NCBI GenBank assembly: GCA_964640935.1
Contig: CAZXIY010000013.1
Coordinates: forward strand, 1-23,446
Length of the DNA stretch: 23,446 bases
Direction of reading: 5' to 3'
Source: CAZXIY01 sp964640935
Lineage (GTDB): Archaea; Thermoplasmatota; Thermoplasmata; Methanomassiliicoccales; Methanomethylophilaceae
The notes beneath the pieces were generated by a model. The model had not been told where the DNA came from and did not search any database. It saw only the letters and a program-made list of their open reading frames with translations. The stretch's first letter is position 1; each line of letters begins with the position of its first letter. The translations under genes were made by a program, and so were the position numbers. Positions 1 through 7,960 of this stretch are shown here, in pieces.

Positions 1-660
1 ATCCCTGACGCCGCGGCGTACTGCCCTCGCAAGGGCAATCCCTACGTCCGACCCTGTACCGGCGTAATCCGTGCGTTCCCCCTCCATCGGACACAATACG
101 GATACGGCATCTGTCGTAGTGCCGGTCTCGCGGTATCCGAGATCGTTGAGAGCGGCGGTCTTCGCCTCTGTCATGGCTATGACGGCATTCACCTTGGCCG
201 CATTGGTCAGCGGTTCGGATACGATGCCGATGATATTGATCGTCCCGGGTCTTGTGAGGGCCTTTCTCCTCTCAAGCGACAACTTGTGACGTGATTCCCA
301 ATCCTCGATTATCTCGCCGGCGACGACCTGGTTGCTCAGCCCGGCGGTGACCACTGCGCACGCGTGAACGCCGTTATATTCCGTCTCGGTCTTAGTGAGA
401 ACGTAATCTACCTCCGCAGCGGTCATAAAACCGATAGTGTCGTCATGAAGACCCAGATCGCGTATTATCTTCTTCAGCAATCCCTTCGGGTCCTCGTCTC
501 TGAAATCCGAACCGACCTGCATTATTACAATAGAGTCAGCCGATGACAGACCGCCGTTGACTATCGTAGAGCTCAGCGACCCGAATCTTTTTCCGAGTTT
601 CACGACAGCGACCGAATAACCGTCGATGTGCTCCACCCTGGTGCTCACATCGCAGATCAT
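1..660 (-). CDS. cbiZ: Adenosylcobinamide amidohydrolase CbiZ (3' end outside the window)
   Basis: CbiZ cleaves the amide bond joining the aminopropanol side chain to the corrin ring, yielding adenosylcobyric acid that can be rebuilt with the cell's own lower ligand. I translated this frame by hand: it is open for 220 codons from an ATG at 660 to the left edge. Recognisable family segments are GLSNQVVAGE near residue 100, a GTINIIGIVSEPLTNAAK stretch near residue 135, then ETGTTTDAVSVLCP and DYAGTGSDVGIALARAV near the end of the visible part. The start ATG shares one base with the stop of cbiB (TGATG), so translation is probably coupled. The family is usually about 220-250 residues, so little is missing. 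Its place beside cbiB, cobD and an importer points to salvage of foreign corrinoids. Confidence 0.9.
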   Translation of the reverse strand, partial: MICDVSTRVEHIDGYSVAVVKLGKRFGSLSSTIVNGGLSSADSIVIMQVGSDFRDEDPKGLLKKIIRDLGLHDDTIGFMTAAEVDYVLTKTETEYNGVHACAVVTAGLSNQVVAGEIIEDWESRHKLSLERRKALTRPGTINIIGIVSEPLTNAAKVNAVIAMTEAKTAALNDLGYRETGTTTDAVSVLCPMEGERTDYAGTGSDVGIALARAVRRGVRD

Positions 661-1655
661 CAGAACAGCACCTCGAACAATCTGATGAACAGGTCCTCGA
701 TACCCGTCTGGACATAGATGCCCAGGAACGCGTAAAGGGGGACAGTGACTATGATTATGAACAGCAGAGAGGACAGTTCCAGCAATCTGTAGCATCTGGT
801 GATGTCGTCGATCGTCGGAAGGTCTCCCTTACCCATGACATAGACGCCTTTCTTCTCCATCCTTATTCCCAGGACGGCGGCGAAGGCCGTCATCGGCCAT
901 CCGCTGTTCGGGGACGGCGTCTTTCCGTGCTCGGCCCTGGCCGCGGGGATCGCGGCCTTGTAATCCATTCCCATGAAGAACGCCCCCAATGCGATGAAGA
1001 GCGGCGATATCCTCGATGTCACATACCCGAGCACGTCATCCAACTTTGCAGGGAAGAATCCGAGATCGCGGTATTTGTCATTCAGATATCCCCACATGGC
1101 ATCCATGAGATTGGAGCACCTGAACAGTATGCCTCCGAAAAGACCCAGTGCCCCGAAATACGTCACAGGCGAAACGACGCTGTCCACGTAATTCTCGGAT
1201 ATGGTCTCGGTGCATGACGACGCTATGTGCTCCGCGTCCATGCCTTTGGTGTTCCTGCTGACGATCATCTGCACCTTCGCAGCGGCAGCGACGTTGTCGC
1301 CTTTCCTGAGATCGTCCTGTATCGGCTTGCAGTGCCTCCTGAAAGAGAACACCGCGAACGTCACTTTGAAAAGGATGGCGGTCACGATTATCCACGCGAT
1401 CTCACCGAGATAGTGGTGGACTGCAGAGACCAGCAGGAAAGCTATGCCGCCGAAGAGCAGGAAGACGAGCAGGAAGGAAAGGAACCCTTTCAGCTTGGTC
1501 GCCGCAGGATTCCCTCTTTTTATGTGCCTGTCGAGGAACGAAAGAAGATTGCCCATCCACCTCAGCGGATGGATCGCATTGGGCAGTTCGCCGATGACAA
1601 GGTCGATCAGCAGAGCGACGGCGATTATCAATATGGCATCTGCCCAGAGGTCCAA
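660..1655 (-). CDS. cbiB: Adenosylcobinamide-phosphate synthase CbiB
   Basis: CbiB is an integral membrane enzyme that attaches (R)-1-aminopropan-2-ol phosphate to adenosylcobyric acid to give adenosylcobinamide phosphate. The 331-residue product has the family landmarks: HPLRWMG near residue 29, SCTETISENYVDSVVSP near 147-163, RDLGFFPAKLDDVLGYVTSR near 197, and SPNSGWPMTAFAAVLGI near 250, with about five hydrophobic membrane stretches. The start codon is TTG at 1655, one base beyond the TAA of the upstream aminotransferase gene. A GGTGG Shine-Dalgarno sequence lies about 6 bases upstream and no in-frame ATG is close, which supports TTG. Its partner enzyme CobD is encoded immediately upstream and CbiZ immediately downstream, so together they form the remodelling branch of corrinoid salvage. 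Confidence 0.95.
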   Translation of the reverse strand: MDLWADAILIIAVALLIDLVIGELPNAIHPLRWMGNLLSFLDRHIKRGNPAATKLKGFLSFLLVFLLFGGIAFLLVSAVHHYLGEIAWIIVTAILFKVTFAVFSFRRHCKPIQDDLRKGDNVAAAAKVQMIVSRNTKGMDAEHIASSCTETISENYVDSVVSPVTYFGALGLFGGILFRCSNLMDAMWGYLNDKYRDLGFFPAKLDDVLGYVTSRISPLFIALGAFFMGMDYKAAIPAARAEHGKTPSPNSGWPMTAFAAVLGIRMEKKGVYVMGKGDLPTIDDITRCYRLLELSSLLFIIIVTVPLYAFLGIYVQTGIEDLFIRLFEVLF

Positions 1656-1656
1656 A

Positions 1657-2778
1657 TTACCACCCTAAGGATCTCAGAGAATCGCGTGCCGCCTGTACGA
1701 AGTCCTCGTTCCTCGGATGATCCTTGACGCAGAACCTCACGTACCAGTCGAACGGCTTCCCGAATGAAGCGCAATCTCTGACCATTATCTTGTTTTCCAG
1801 CATACGGTCCACGAACGCGGAGCCGTTCACACCCAGAGGGCGCAATGAATTGAAGAAGAAATACGAATCGGGGACTGCAGTTACGGGGAAGCCCATATCC
1901 TTCAGCTGGGTATGCATCCACTTCGTCTCTTGGAACATCATCTCGGCCGCCCGGTCGACATGATCCATGTGATCGCGTATCAGGACCTTCGCCACATGCT
2001 GCTCGATCTGCCCGACATTCCAGGTCATCCTGACCTTGTTCAGCTGCTTTATCATATCCGACGATCCGAAACCGAAGCCTATGCGGATGCCGGGTATTGC
2101 GAATGATTTGGTGAGCGAACACGCAACCACGAGATTCGGGTGATCCTTCACGTGGTCGATGCATGATATCTTCTCGTGCCCGCGTACAAGTTCCAGAAGC
2201 GTTTCGTCCAAGAAGACGAGGACGTTCTTCTTGTTGCAATATGAGACGAAATCCAGGATATCGGCCTTTTTCTCCACTCTGCCCGTCGGATTGTTGGGGT
2301 TGCAGATGTACACTGCCTTCGCCCCGTCGGAGACGAGTCCCGAGAGCGAATCGTAATCGGTCCTGAAATCGTTCGATTCCAGGAGCGGATTGTCGACGAT
2401 CTTCGCACCGACGATCCTGCACTGATGAGAATATTCCGCGAACGACGGCTTCGAGATCACCGCCTTGTCCCCGGGATCTAAGAATGTGTTCGGGAACATG
2501 CGTATGATGTCGGACGAGCCGGAACCTACTATCACGTTATCCGTATCGACGCCGAATCTGTCGGATATCACGCCTTTTAGTTCGGTGCATGAGTCGTCGG
2601 GATAATGATCCACTTCGGATACGGCGGATGCCACAATATCTCCGAGTTCTTTGGGAGGACCCAGAGGGTTGAGGTTGTGACTGTAGTCCTCTATGCCGGA
2701 CAGCTTCCATGCCTGTCCGCCGTGGACTGTCTTAGGAAGGTCCCTGAGGGGCTCTCTCACAAAATCCTCTGGATTCAT
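1657..2778 (-). CDS. cobD: CobD-type PLP-dependent threonine-phosphate decarboxylase
   Basis: This is an aminotransferase fold-type I protein of the HisC/CobD group. In a cobalamin cluster, the likely reaction is decarboxylation of L-threonine O-3-phosphate to (R)-1-aminopropan-2-ol phosphate, the substrate of CbiB, which is encoded next. The sequence shows the N-terminal HGG, a substrate-loop HNLNPLGPP, the CNPNNPTGR motif, FLDE for the pyridine-nitrogen aspartate, and SLTKSFAIPGIRIGF holding the PLP lysine. Two starts are possible: ATG at 2799 and ATG at 2778. I chose 2778 because GGGTGTG precedes it at a workable distance, while the longer start has no Shine-Dalgarno sequence. The choice is uncertain. 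Sequence alone cannot fully separate CobD from histidinol-phosphate aminotransferase; the call rests mostly on the neighbours. Confidence 0.85.
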   Translation of the reverse strand: MNPEDFVREPLRDLPKTVHGGQAWKLSGIEDYSHNLNPLGPPKELGDIVASAVSEVDHYPDDSCTELKGVISDRFGVDTDNVIVGSGSSDIIRMFPNTFLDPGDKAVISKPSFAEYSHQCRIVGAKIVDNPLLESNDFRTDYDSLSGLVSDGAKAVYICNPNNPTGRVEKKADILDFVSYCNKKNVLVFLDETLLELVRGHEKISCIDHVKDHPNLVVACSLTKSFAIPGIRIGFGFGSSDMIKQLNKVRMTWNVGQIEQHVAKVLIRDHMDHVDRAAEMMFQETKWMHTQLKDMGFPVTAVPDSYFFFNSLRPLGVNGSAFVDRMLENKIMVRDCASFGKPFDWYVRFCVKDHPRNEDFVQAARDSLRSLGW

Positions 2779-2809
2779 CACACACCCGATACCATTCATG
2801 GATTTAACG

Positions 2810-3634
2810 TTACTTTTTGACCCAGCCGAGATTGTCGTGTGCCTTCTTGTATCTCTTGGGTATCACGAACAATTCGCCCTCTTCGTCGAATCCCACGGAA
2901 GCCGACACCTCGTATACGTCCTCGATGAGTTTCGCGGTGATGATGTCCCTGGGCTTCCCCATGCCCACGATCTCGCCCTTCTTCATTATTATGCAGAGGT
3001 CGCAGTACCTAGCCATGAGCGAGATGTCGTGCTCGGCGACGAGGACGGTCATATCCTTCTTCACCATGGCGTTCAGGTATTCCATGACGTCGAGCTTGTA
3101 CTTCATGTCGAGATGCGACGTGGGTTCGTCCACGAGCATGAGTCTCGGCTGCTGAACATACGCCTTCGCGATGAGCACACGCTGCATCTCTCCGGAAGAG
3201 AGCATATTGAGCGGCCTGTCCTTGAGCTGTATGACTCCGAATTTGTTCAGGGCGTCGTTGACGCAGTCCTCGTCCGATTCGGTCTCCCACCAGATGTTCT
3301 TCATGTACGGATAACGTCCGAGCATCACCGTCTCGTATACGGTAAGGCCGAAGCTCGCTCTGAGCTCCGCAGGGACGTTAGATACTTTCCTGGCTATCTC
3401 CGACGGCGTCTTGTTCAATACCGACTCCCCGTCGATGAGGATATTGCCGGACGTCGTTTCGTGCATCCTGTTGATGCATTTCATCATAGTGCTCTTTCCG
3501 CATCCGTTCGGGCCTATGAGTCCGACGAGCATTCCGGGACCGATCTTGAACGATACGTCCTTCACAGCGTGGAATCCGTTCTCGTAGACCTTGTTCACGC
3601 CCTTCAGTTCCAGCAGCGGCGTCTCATCCGTCAT
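2810..3634 (-). CDS. btuD: Corrinoid ABC importer ATPase (BtuD/FecE family)
   Basis: This is the cytoplasmic ATPase that powers corrinoid import with the BtuC-type permease encoded just upstream. Visible motifs are Walker A GPNGCGKST (residues 41-49), signature LSSGEMQR (145-152), Walker B LMLVDE (165-170), D-loop SHLD and switch His202. The stretch GRYPY near residue 106 is typical of the siderophore/B12 importer branch. The Q-loop is unusual: where relatives read VPQE, this protein reads VPAE, so the glutamine position is Ala89. The ATG at 3634 lies inside the last codons of the permease gene, an 11-base overlap, with a purine-rich GGGGGAAG ahead of it. Substrate identity is inferred from the cobalamin genes on both sides; iron-siderophore transport is the main alternative. 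Confidence 0.9.
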   Translation of the reverse strand: MTDETPLLELKGVNKVYENGFHAVKDVSFKIGPGMLVGLIGPNGCGKSTMMKCINRMHETTSGNILIDGESVLNKTPSEIARKVSNVPAELRASFGLTVYETVMLGRYPYMKNIWWETESDEDCVNDALNKFGVIQLKDRPLNMLSSGEMQRVLIAKAYVQQPRLMLVDEPTSHLDMKYKLDVMEYLNAMVKKDMTVLVAEHDISLMARYCDLCIIMKKGEIVGMGKPRDIITAKLIEDVYEVSASVGFDEEGELFVIPKRYKKAHDNLGWVKK

Positions 3635-6506
3635 ACATCTTCCCCCTTCTTATGAGCAGATAGGCGAACACAGGAACGCCTATCAGAGTGGTGATCGCAC
3701 CGACCGGAAGTTCGGTCGGCATCATCAGCATCTTCGCAGCAAAATCCGCTAAGAGCATCAGAGATCCGCCCATGACCATCGAGGCCGGTAGGACCAACCT
3801 GTGATCTCCCCCCAGGATCATACGGCAGAGATGGGGTATCACGAGTCCCACGAAGCCGATTATACCTACGAACGCAACGCAGAATGCCGTTATGATTGAT
3901 GCAAGTATCAGCATCCTTCTGTTGAACTTCCTTACATCGAGACCCATCTGCTTCGCCTGATCCTCTCCCAGAAGAACGAGATTGAACTCCTTCGCCCAGA
4001 ACAGCGGTATTATCGACAGGGCGATCACAGGTATGGTGGTCAGCCAGACATTGTTCCACGATATGCTGGCGAAGCTTCCGAAGAGCCAGGTGAGCGAATC
4101 ATGGACCTTCGTTCCGGACATGGAGATCATCAGCGTCTGTGCTGCAGAGAACGCCAGACCGATGACCACTCCCGCGAGGACGTAATTGATCGACGTCCCG
4201 CCTGATTTCTCGGCGATGAGCATCGTGGCGAAGAATGCCACCAGTCCGCCGACTATGGCCGCTATTGCGGTAAGGTACATGGAATTGACCGGGAACAGAC
4301 CGAAGAATGTGAAATTGAATGCGATGACCGCTATCGCCGCGGTGCCAGCCCCTGACGAGACACCCATGATATACGGATCCACCAGCGGATTGCGTATTAT
4401 CGCCTGATACATAGCGCCGGCCACCGAAAGCCCGAGACCGACGGCGAACGCCGCTATCGCCCTCGGAAGTCTTGACTCGTATACTATCAATTCGTTCAGT
4501 GTCAGATTGTGGCCGCCTTTGCTTATGGATGAGATCAATGCTCCGAACGCCTCTCCGAGCGACATGTTGCCGGACGGGCCGCAGGATATGCACAGCATGA
4601 ACAGCAGTATCCCGAGCACGGCTCCGAATACCAGTACGATGATCAGTTTGCGCTTGTTCCTCTTCGTATAGGATACGCCGCTGCCGTTGGACAGCATCTT
4701 CTCAGAGATCATGCGGCGCACGTCGGAGAAACTGAGATCGTTCTTCCTCATATACCAGAAACAGACGAGACCGGCGATCAGCAACAGGCCGACGATGACC
4801 GCTATCGCGATGATCCATGCGTCTATTCCGCCCGAACCTCCGGCTGCGGAGACGATGTTGCCGTATGCAGCGTACATGCCGCCGTCGTTGCCCGAATAGA
4901 TCCAATCCCCTATGACCACTGCGGCCACCATGCAATAGCTTGAGGCTTCTTTCGGCGGATCGTATGACGATATCACCTTTCCGCTCAGATCTGTCTTGTA
5001 TATCGCCTTCCCCGCGCTGTAAGAGGATATGAGAAGATAGTCGTCATTGACCAGTGTCATCGGGGCTTTGATCGATGTTATGTTGGAGTTGATGACCTCG
5101 AACTTCCCGTCAGCGGATATCCTGCAAAGACCGTCCGATGATGCGATGAAGTATATCCCGGAGAAATCATCGCCGGAATACGGCGTGACGTAAGATCCGG
5201 GGATGCCGAATCCCTCGAATGAGTAACTCTCTCTGACCATCGAACTTCCGTCGAAAGTATATATCGCGATGGTACCGGTCATTGTGTTCATGCCCTGGCC
5301 GTCGGTGCATGACATGAAGAGCTTGTCGCCGATCTTCACAATATTGGATACGAGACCGTATGTCTCCGTATCTTTGGTTACGGTGTATACCGAATCGCTG
5401 GCTATCAGCGAGCCGTTCTTCTGGTCCAGAACATACGCCGAACCGTTCAGCGCCCCCATGAAGACGAAACCGTCCTGCACGGTCGGCGAGGTGTAATACA
5501 CGGAACCGTTCATCTGATAGGTCCACAGGATCTTGAGATCAGTGTTCATACAGTAGACCATGCCGTTGCTCGCTCCGAAGTATATGCATCCGGAATCGAA
5601 TACAAGCGACGAAGCTGCGGTTTTGTATGTCCTTCCGGTGAGCTCCGTGTCCGTGTGATACGGAATGTTCTCCGAAACAAGAACGTCCTTTCCGCTCTCT
5701 CCGGGCCCGGCCTCTCTGGGTATCCTGTAGATATAACCGTTGGTAGCAGGCACGAAGATGTATTCGCCGACGATCAGCGGGGTCGCCGTTTCATAACCGG
5801 CACCCTTGGGGTACGAGTACTCCCATATCACGTCCCCGGTAAAACGGTCGTAGCAGATTATCTGAGGATCGGGGTTATTCGCACTGTACCCGCCGCCGAA
5901 CACGATGTATACTTTATCGTCGGCGACAAGCGGGGTGGCGTTAACGTAGTTGTCGTTGCCCATGGTCTTGAACCATTTTATCTCGACACGGGCCTTCTCC
6001 GAGGCCGTCGCATCCTGACTTCCGCTCTGTTCCGCATCGCCGCGGACCATGGTCCATGACGATCTGTACTCGGGGTTCTCCACCGGAACTATGCCCGAAG
6101 GATAGAATGCGACCGCGATGTTCCCATCGGCATACGCTGCGGACGGATCGAACGGCATCTCTGTCCAGGCGGACGCGGTTGCATCCCATGTGTAGAATCT
6201 CCAGGAAGACGTCACCGAATCGGAGGAACTCCCGACAGTGGTGGATGTCCTGCCGCTTATCGTTATCGCCGACCCGGATGACGAATATTCCAATCCGGCC
6301 GCTTTTGCGGCCGACGATATGACCGCGTCATATGTCCCGGTGCCGGATATAGACTCCCATTCCGTGTCGCCGTTGCCCATGTCGAATAGTATCGAATACG
6401 TCTGCTCCTCTCCGCCGGAGACTGCGTCAGAGCAGTACGCGAAGGATGTTGCTGCAAAAGAGAATACAATGGCAAGCGACAATAGGATCTTCATTTCTCT
6501 GTTCAT
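3624..6506 (-). CDS. btuC: Exported PQQ-type beta-propeller fused to a BtuC/FecCD permease
   Basis: This single uninterrupted frame of 960 residues joins parts normally found in separate proteins. Residues 6-23 form a signal peptide or anchor. Residues 36-137 resemble the N-terminal domain of the neighbouring BtuF. About 141-553 contains PQQ/WD40-like blades, such as ATPLVADDKVYIVFGG and YDRFTGDVIWEY. Residues 562-584 are one membrane helix, 585-617 a basic cytoplasmic linker, and 618-957 a full-length FecCD permease with RLPRAIAAFAVGLGLSVAGA and GLVIPHLCRMILGG. The topology is consistent: the propeller is outside and the single helix brings the chain to the cytoplasmic side, where BtuC-type permeases begin. 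The ATG at 6506 follows GGTG and lies 11 bases after the btuF stop. A role in corrinoid import is inferred from the cluster; the propeller's job is unknown. Confidence 0.9.
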   Translation of the reverse strand: MNREMKILLSLAIVFSFAATSFAYCSDAVSGGEEQTYSILFDMGNGDTEWESISGTGTYDAVISSAAKAAGLEYSSSGSAITISGRTSTTVGSSSDSVTSSWRFYTWDATASAWTEMPFDPSAAYADGNIAVAFYPSGIVPVENPEYRSSWTMVRGDAEQSGSQDATASEKARVEIKWFKTMGNDNYVNATPLVADDKVYIVFGGGYSANNPDPQIICYDRFTGDVIWEYSYPKGAGYETATPLIVGEYIFVPATNGYIYRIPREAGPGESGKDVLVSENIPYHTDTELTGRTYKTAASSLVFDSGCIYFGASNGMVYCMNTDLKILWTYQMNGSVYYTSPTVQDGFVFMGALNGSAYVLDQKNGSLIASDSVYTVTKDTETYGLVSNIVKIGDKLFMSCTDGQGMNTMTGTIAIYTFDGSSMVRESYSFEGFGIPGSYVTPYSGDDFSGIYFIASSDGLCRISADGKFEVINSNITSIKAPMTLVNDDYLLISSYSAGKAIYKTDLSGKVISSYDPPKEASSYCMVAAVVIGDWIYSGNDGGMYAAYGNIVSAAGGSGGIDAWIIAIAVIVGLLLIAGLVCFWYMRKNDLSFSDVRRMISEKMLSNGSGVSYTKRNKRKLIIVLVFGAVLGILLFMLCISCGPSGNMSLGEAFGALISSISKGGHNLTLNELIVYESRLPRAIAAFAVGLGLSVAGAMYQAIIRNPLVDPYIMGVSSGAGTAAIAVIAFNFTFFGLFPVNSMYLTAIAAIVGGLVAFFATMLIAEKSGGTSINYVLAGVVIGLAFSAAQTLMISMSGTKVHDSLTWLFGSFASISWNNVWLTTIPVIALSIIPLFWAKEFNLVLLGEDQAKQMGLDVRKFNRRMLILASIITAFCVAFVGIIGFVGLVIPHLCRMILGGDHRLVLPASMVMGGSLMLLADFAAKMLMMPTELPVGAITTLIGVPVFAYLLIRRGKMYDG

Positions 6507-6517
6507 TCACAACACCT

Positions 6518-7882
6518 TCAGTTGAATCCAAGTTCCTTCGTATACGTTAGATAATCGTAATAATCCGTGCCGACCCATTTCGGCACCGTGATACCGTCCG
6601 GGAATACCTCGCTGTGCAGTATCCTTCCCAAGAGCTCCGTTATCTGGGAGAATCTCGGGCCGGCGCGCGATGCGAGATCGGATGCTCCGTCCGCCAGCAT
6701 ATAGATATTCCCGTTCTTGTAGGCATCAGTGTTCTTCCACTCCTCCGACAGCGAGGACAGCATTGAATTGTAATCCTCCTCCGTTGCCGAATAATCAGAT
6801 GTTATCAGGATTATTACGGACGGATTCAGCTTGGGGATCGATTCGGCGGTGATCTGCACCCATCCGCTCTGGTCGGAGTATATGTTCGAACCGCACACGA
6901 CGCCGGAGATGTCGTTTATGTATGTGTTCGAGCCGGAAACGTACGGCGATTTCAGCGTGGAAAGGGTCACCATGAGACTGACATCCGAGACGTAATCCCC
7001 GAACAACGATTCCACACTGTCCATGGCTTTCGTTATGTCCGAGATCACTGCCCGTGTCTTTATGTCGTATGAGAGTCCCATACCCGTGATGAATATGTTG
7101 TCGTAAAGAGTGCCGATATCCTCGCTCCCGTAGAGAACGATGACATCTATACCGGCCTTCCTGAGCTTCTCGGCCATCTCCACATGCGAGCCCTGACCGC
7201 CGTAGCATATCACGATGTCGGGATTGCAGTTGACGATCATCTCGTAGCTCGGATTCGTGTATCCGCCTATGTTGACGATATTCCCTTTCGCCTTCTCGCT
7301 GACAATGTGGTCGGGATAGTTGCTGTACTGATCCGTGCCGACGATGGCATTCTCCGCCCCGACCGCACACACGGTCTCGGTTACGGACGGGGCCAACGTC
7401 ACTATCCTCTCGCATTTCCCGTAGCCGTATACCGACACTCCCGTGTAATCGAGAGCGACGGATGGTTTCTCCGCAGATGTGCAGTATGCCCAGCAGATGA
7501 CCTTGTAGTCGCTGAGACGCATCTTCAGGATGTCGCCGTCGTAAAGCGTCCAGGCTGTCTCCCCGAGGCCTATGCACCACAGCCCCCATTTGTGCGTCGC
7601 ATCATTGGATATCCCGTTGATGGATATCACGGAATAATCGGATTCCGTCTCCAATGCGTATCCGTTGACGTCGCACGAGTAGATCAGAGCAAAAGCCGGA
7701 TCGGAATATACATCGAAATCGACTTCCGTCCAAGTGACATTCCTGTCGCCGAAATCTATCAGGATCCCGTTGCTCTTGACATCGCTTGAAGAATAGGAGT
7801 TCTGCGTGAGGACGACGGTCGCCAGCGATGCAACTATGACAATAGCGATAGCGGCATACGTCTTGGCTCTGTTTTTGTCCAA
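6518..7882 (-). CDS. btuF: BtuF-type corrinoid-binding protein with extra N-terminal beta domain
   Basis: This is the extracellular substrate-binding component of the importer. Residues 9-26 form a signal anchor. Residues 157-430 are a class III periplasmic-binding fold, opening with RIVTLAPSVTETVCAVGAEN and VGTDQYSNYP and containing PDIVICYGG near 221, as in BtuF. Residues 38-137 form an additional domain not present in textbook BtuF. It begins ILIDFGDRNVTW and resembles the corresponding region of the permease fusion encoded next (ILFDMGNGDTEW). No lipobox cysteine follows the hydrophobic segment, so the protein is probably held by the uncleaved helix. The start is TTG at 7882; no in-frame ATG lies nearby. 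A CCTTTAAAAG box at 7903-7912 is 26 bases upstream and may be a separate promoter. Corrinoid specificity is inferred; other chelates are possible. Confidence 0.88.
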   Translation of the reverse strand: MDKNRAKTYAAIAIVIVASLATVVLTQNSYSSSDVKSNGILIDFGDRNVTWTEVDFDVYSDPAFALIYSCDVNGYALETESDYSVISINGISNDATHKWGLWCIGLGETAWTLYDGDILKMRLSDYKVICWAYCTSAEKPSVALDYTGVSVYGYGKCERIVTLAPSVTETVCAVGAENAIVGTDQYSNYPDHIVSEKAKGNIVNIGGYTNPSYEMIVNCNPDIVICYGGQGSHVEMAEKLRKAGIDVIVLYGSEDIGTLYDNIFITGMGLSYDIKTRAVISDITKAMDSVESLFGDYVSDVSLMVTLSTLKSPYVSGSNTYINDISGVVCGSNIYSDQSGWVQITAESIPKLNPSVIILITSDYSATEEDYNSMLSSLSEEWKNTDAYKNGNIYMLADGASDLASRAGPRFSQITELLGRILHSEVFPDGITVPKWVGTDYYDYLTYTKELGFN

Positions 7883-7960
7883 CGGACATCGTCCCCTTGC
7901 GTCTTTTAAAGGAATTTAAATGGGTTTGGTTAAAGCGTTTATGGTATTATAACAACCACA

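Noticed and set aside
71..546. Two short plus-strand frames at the left edge
   Set aside because: They lie opposite the cbiZ frame, which has strong family motifs and is open through the edge.
2693..3655. 320-codon plus-strand frame opposite btuD
   Set aside because: Shadow of the ATPase gene; no domain signature.
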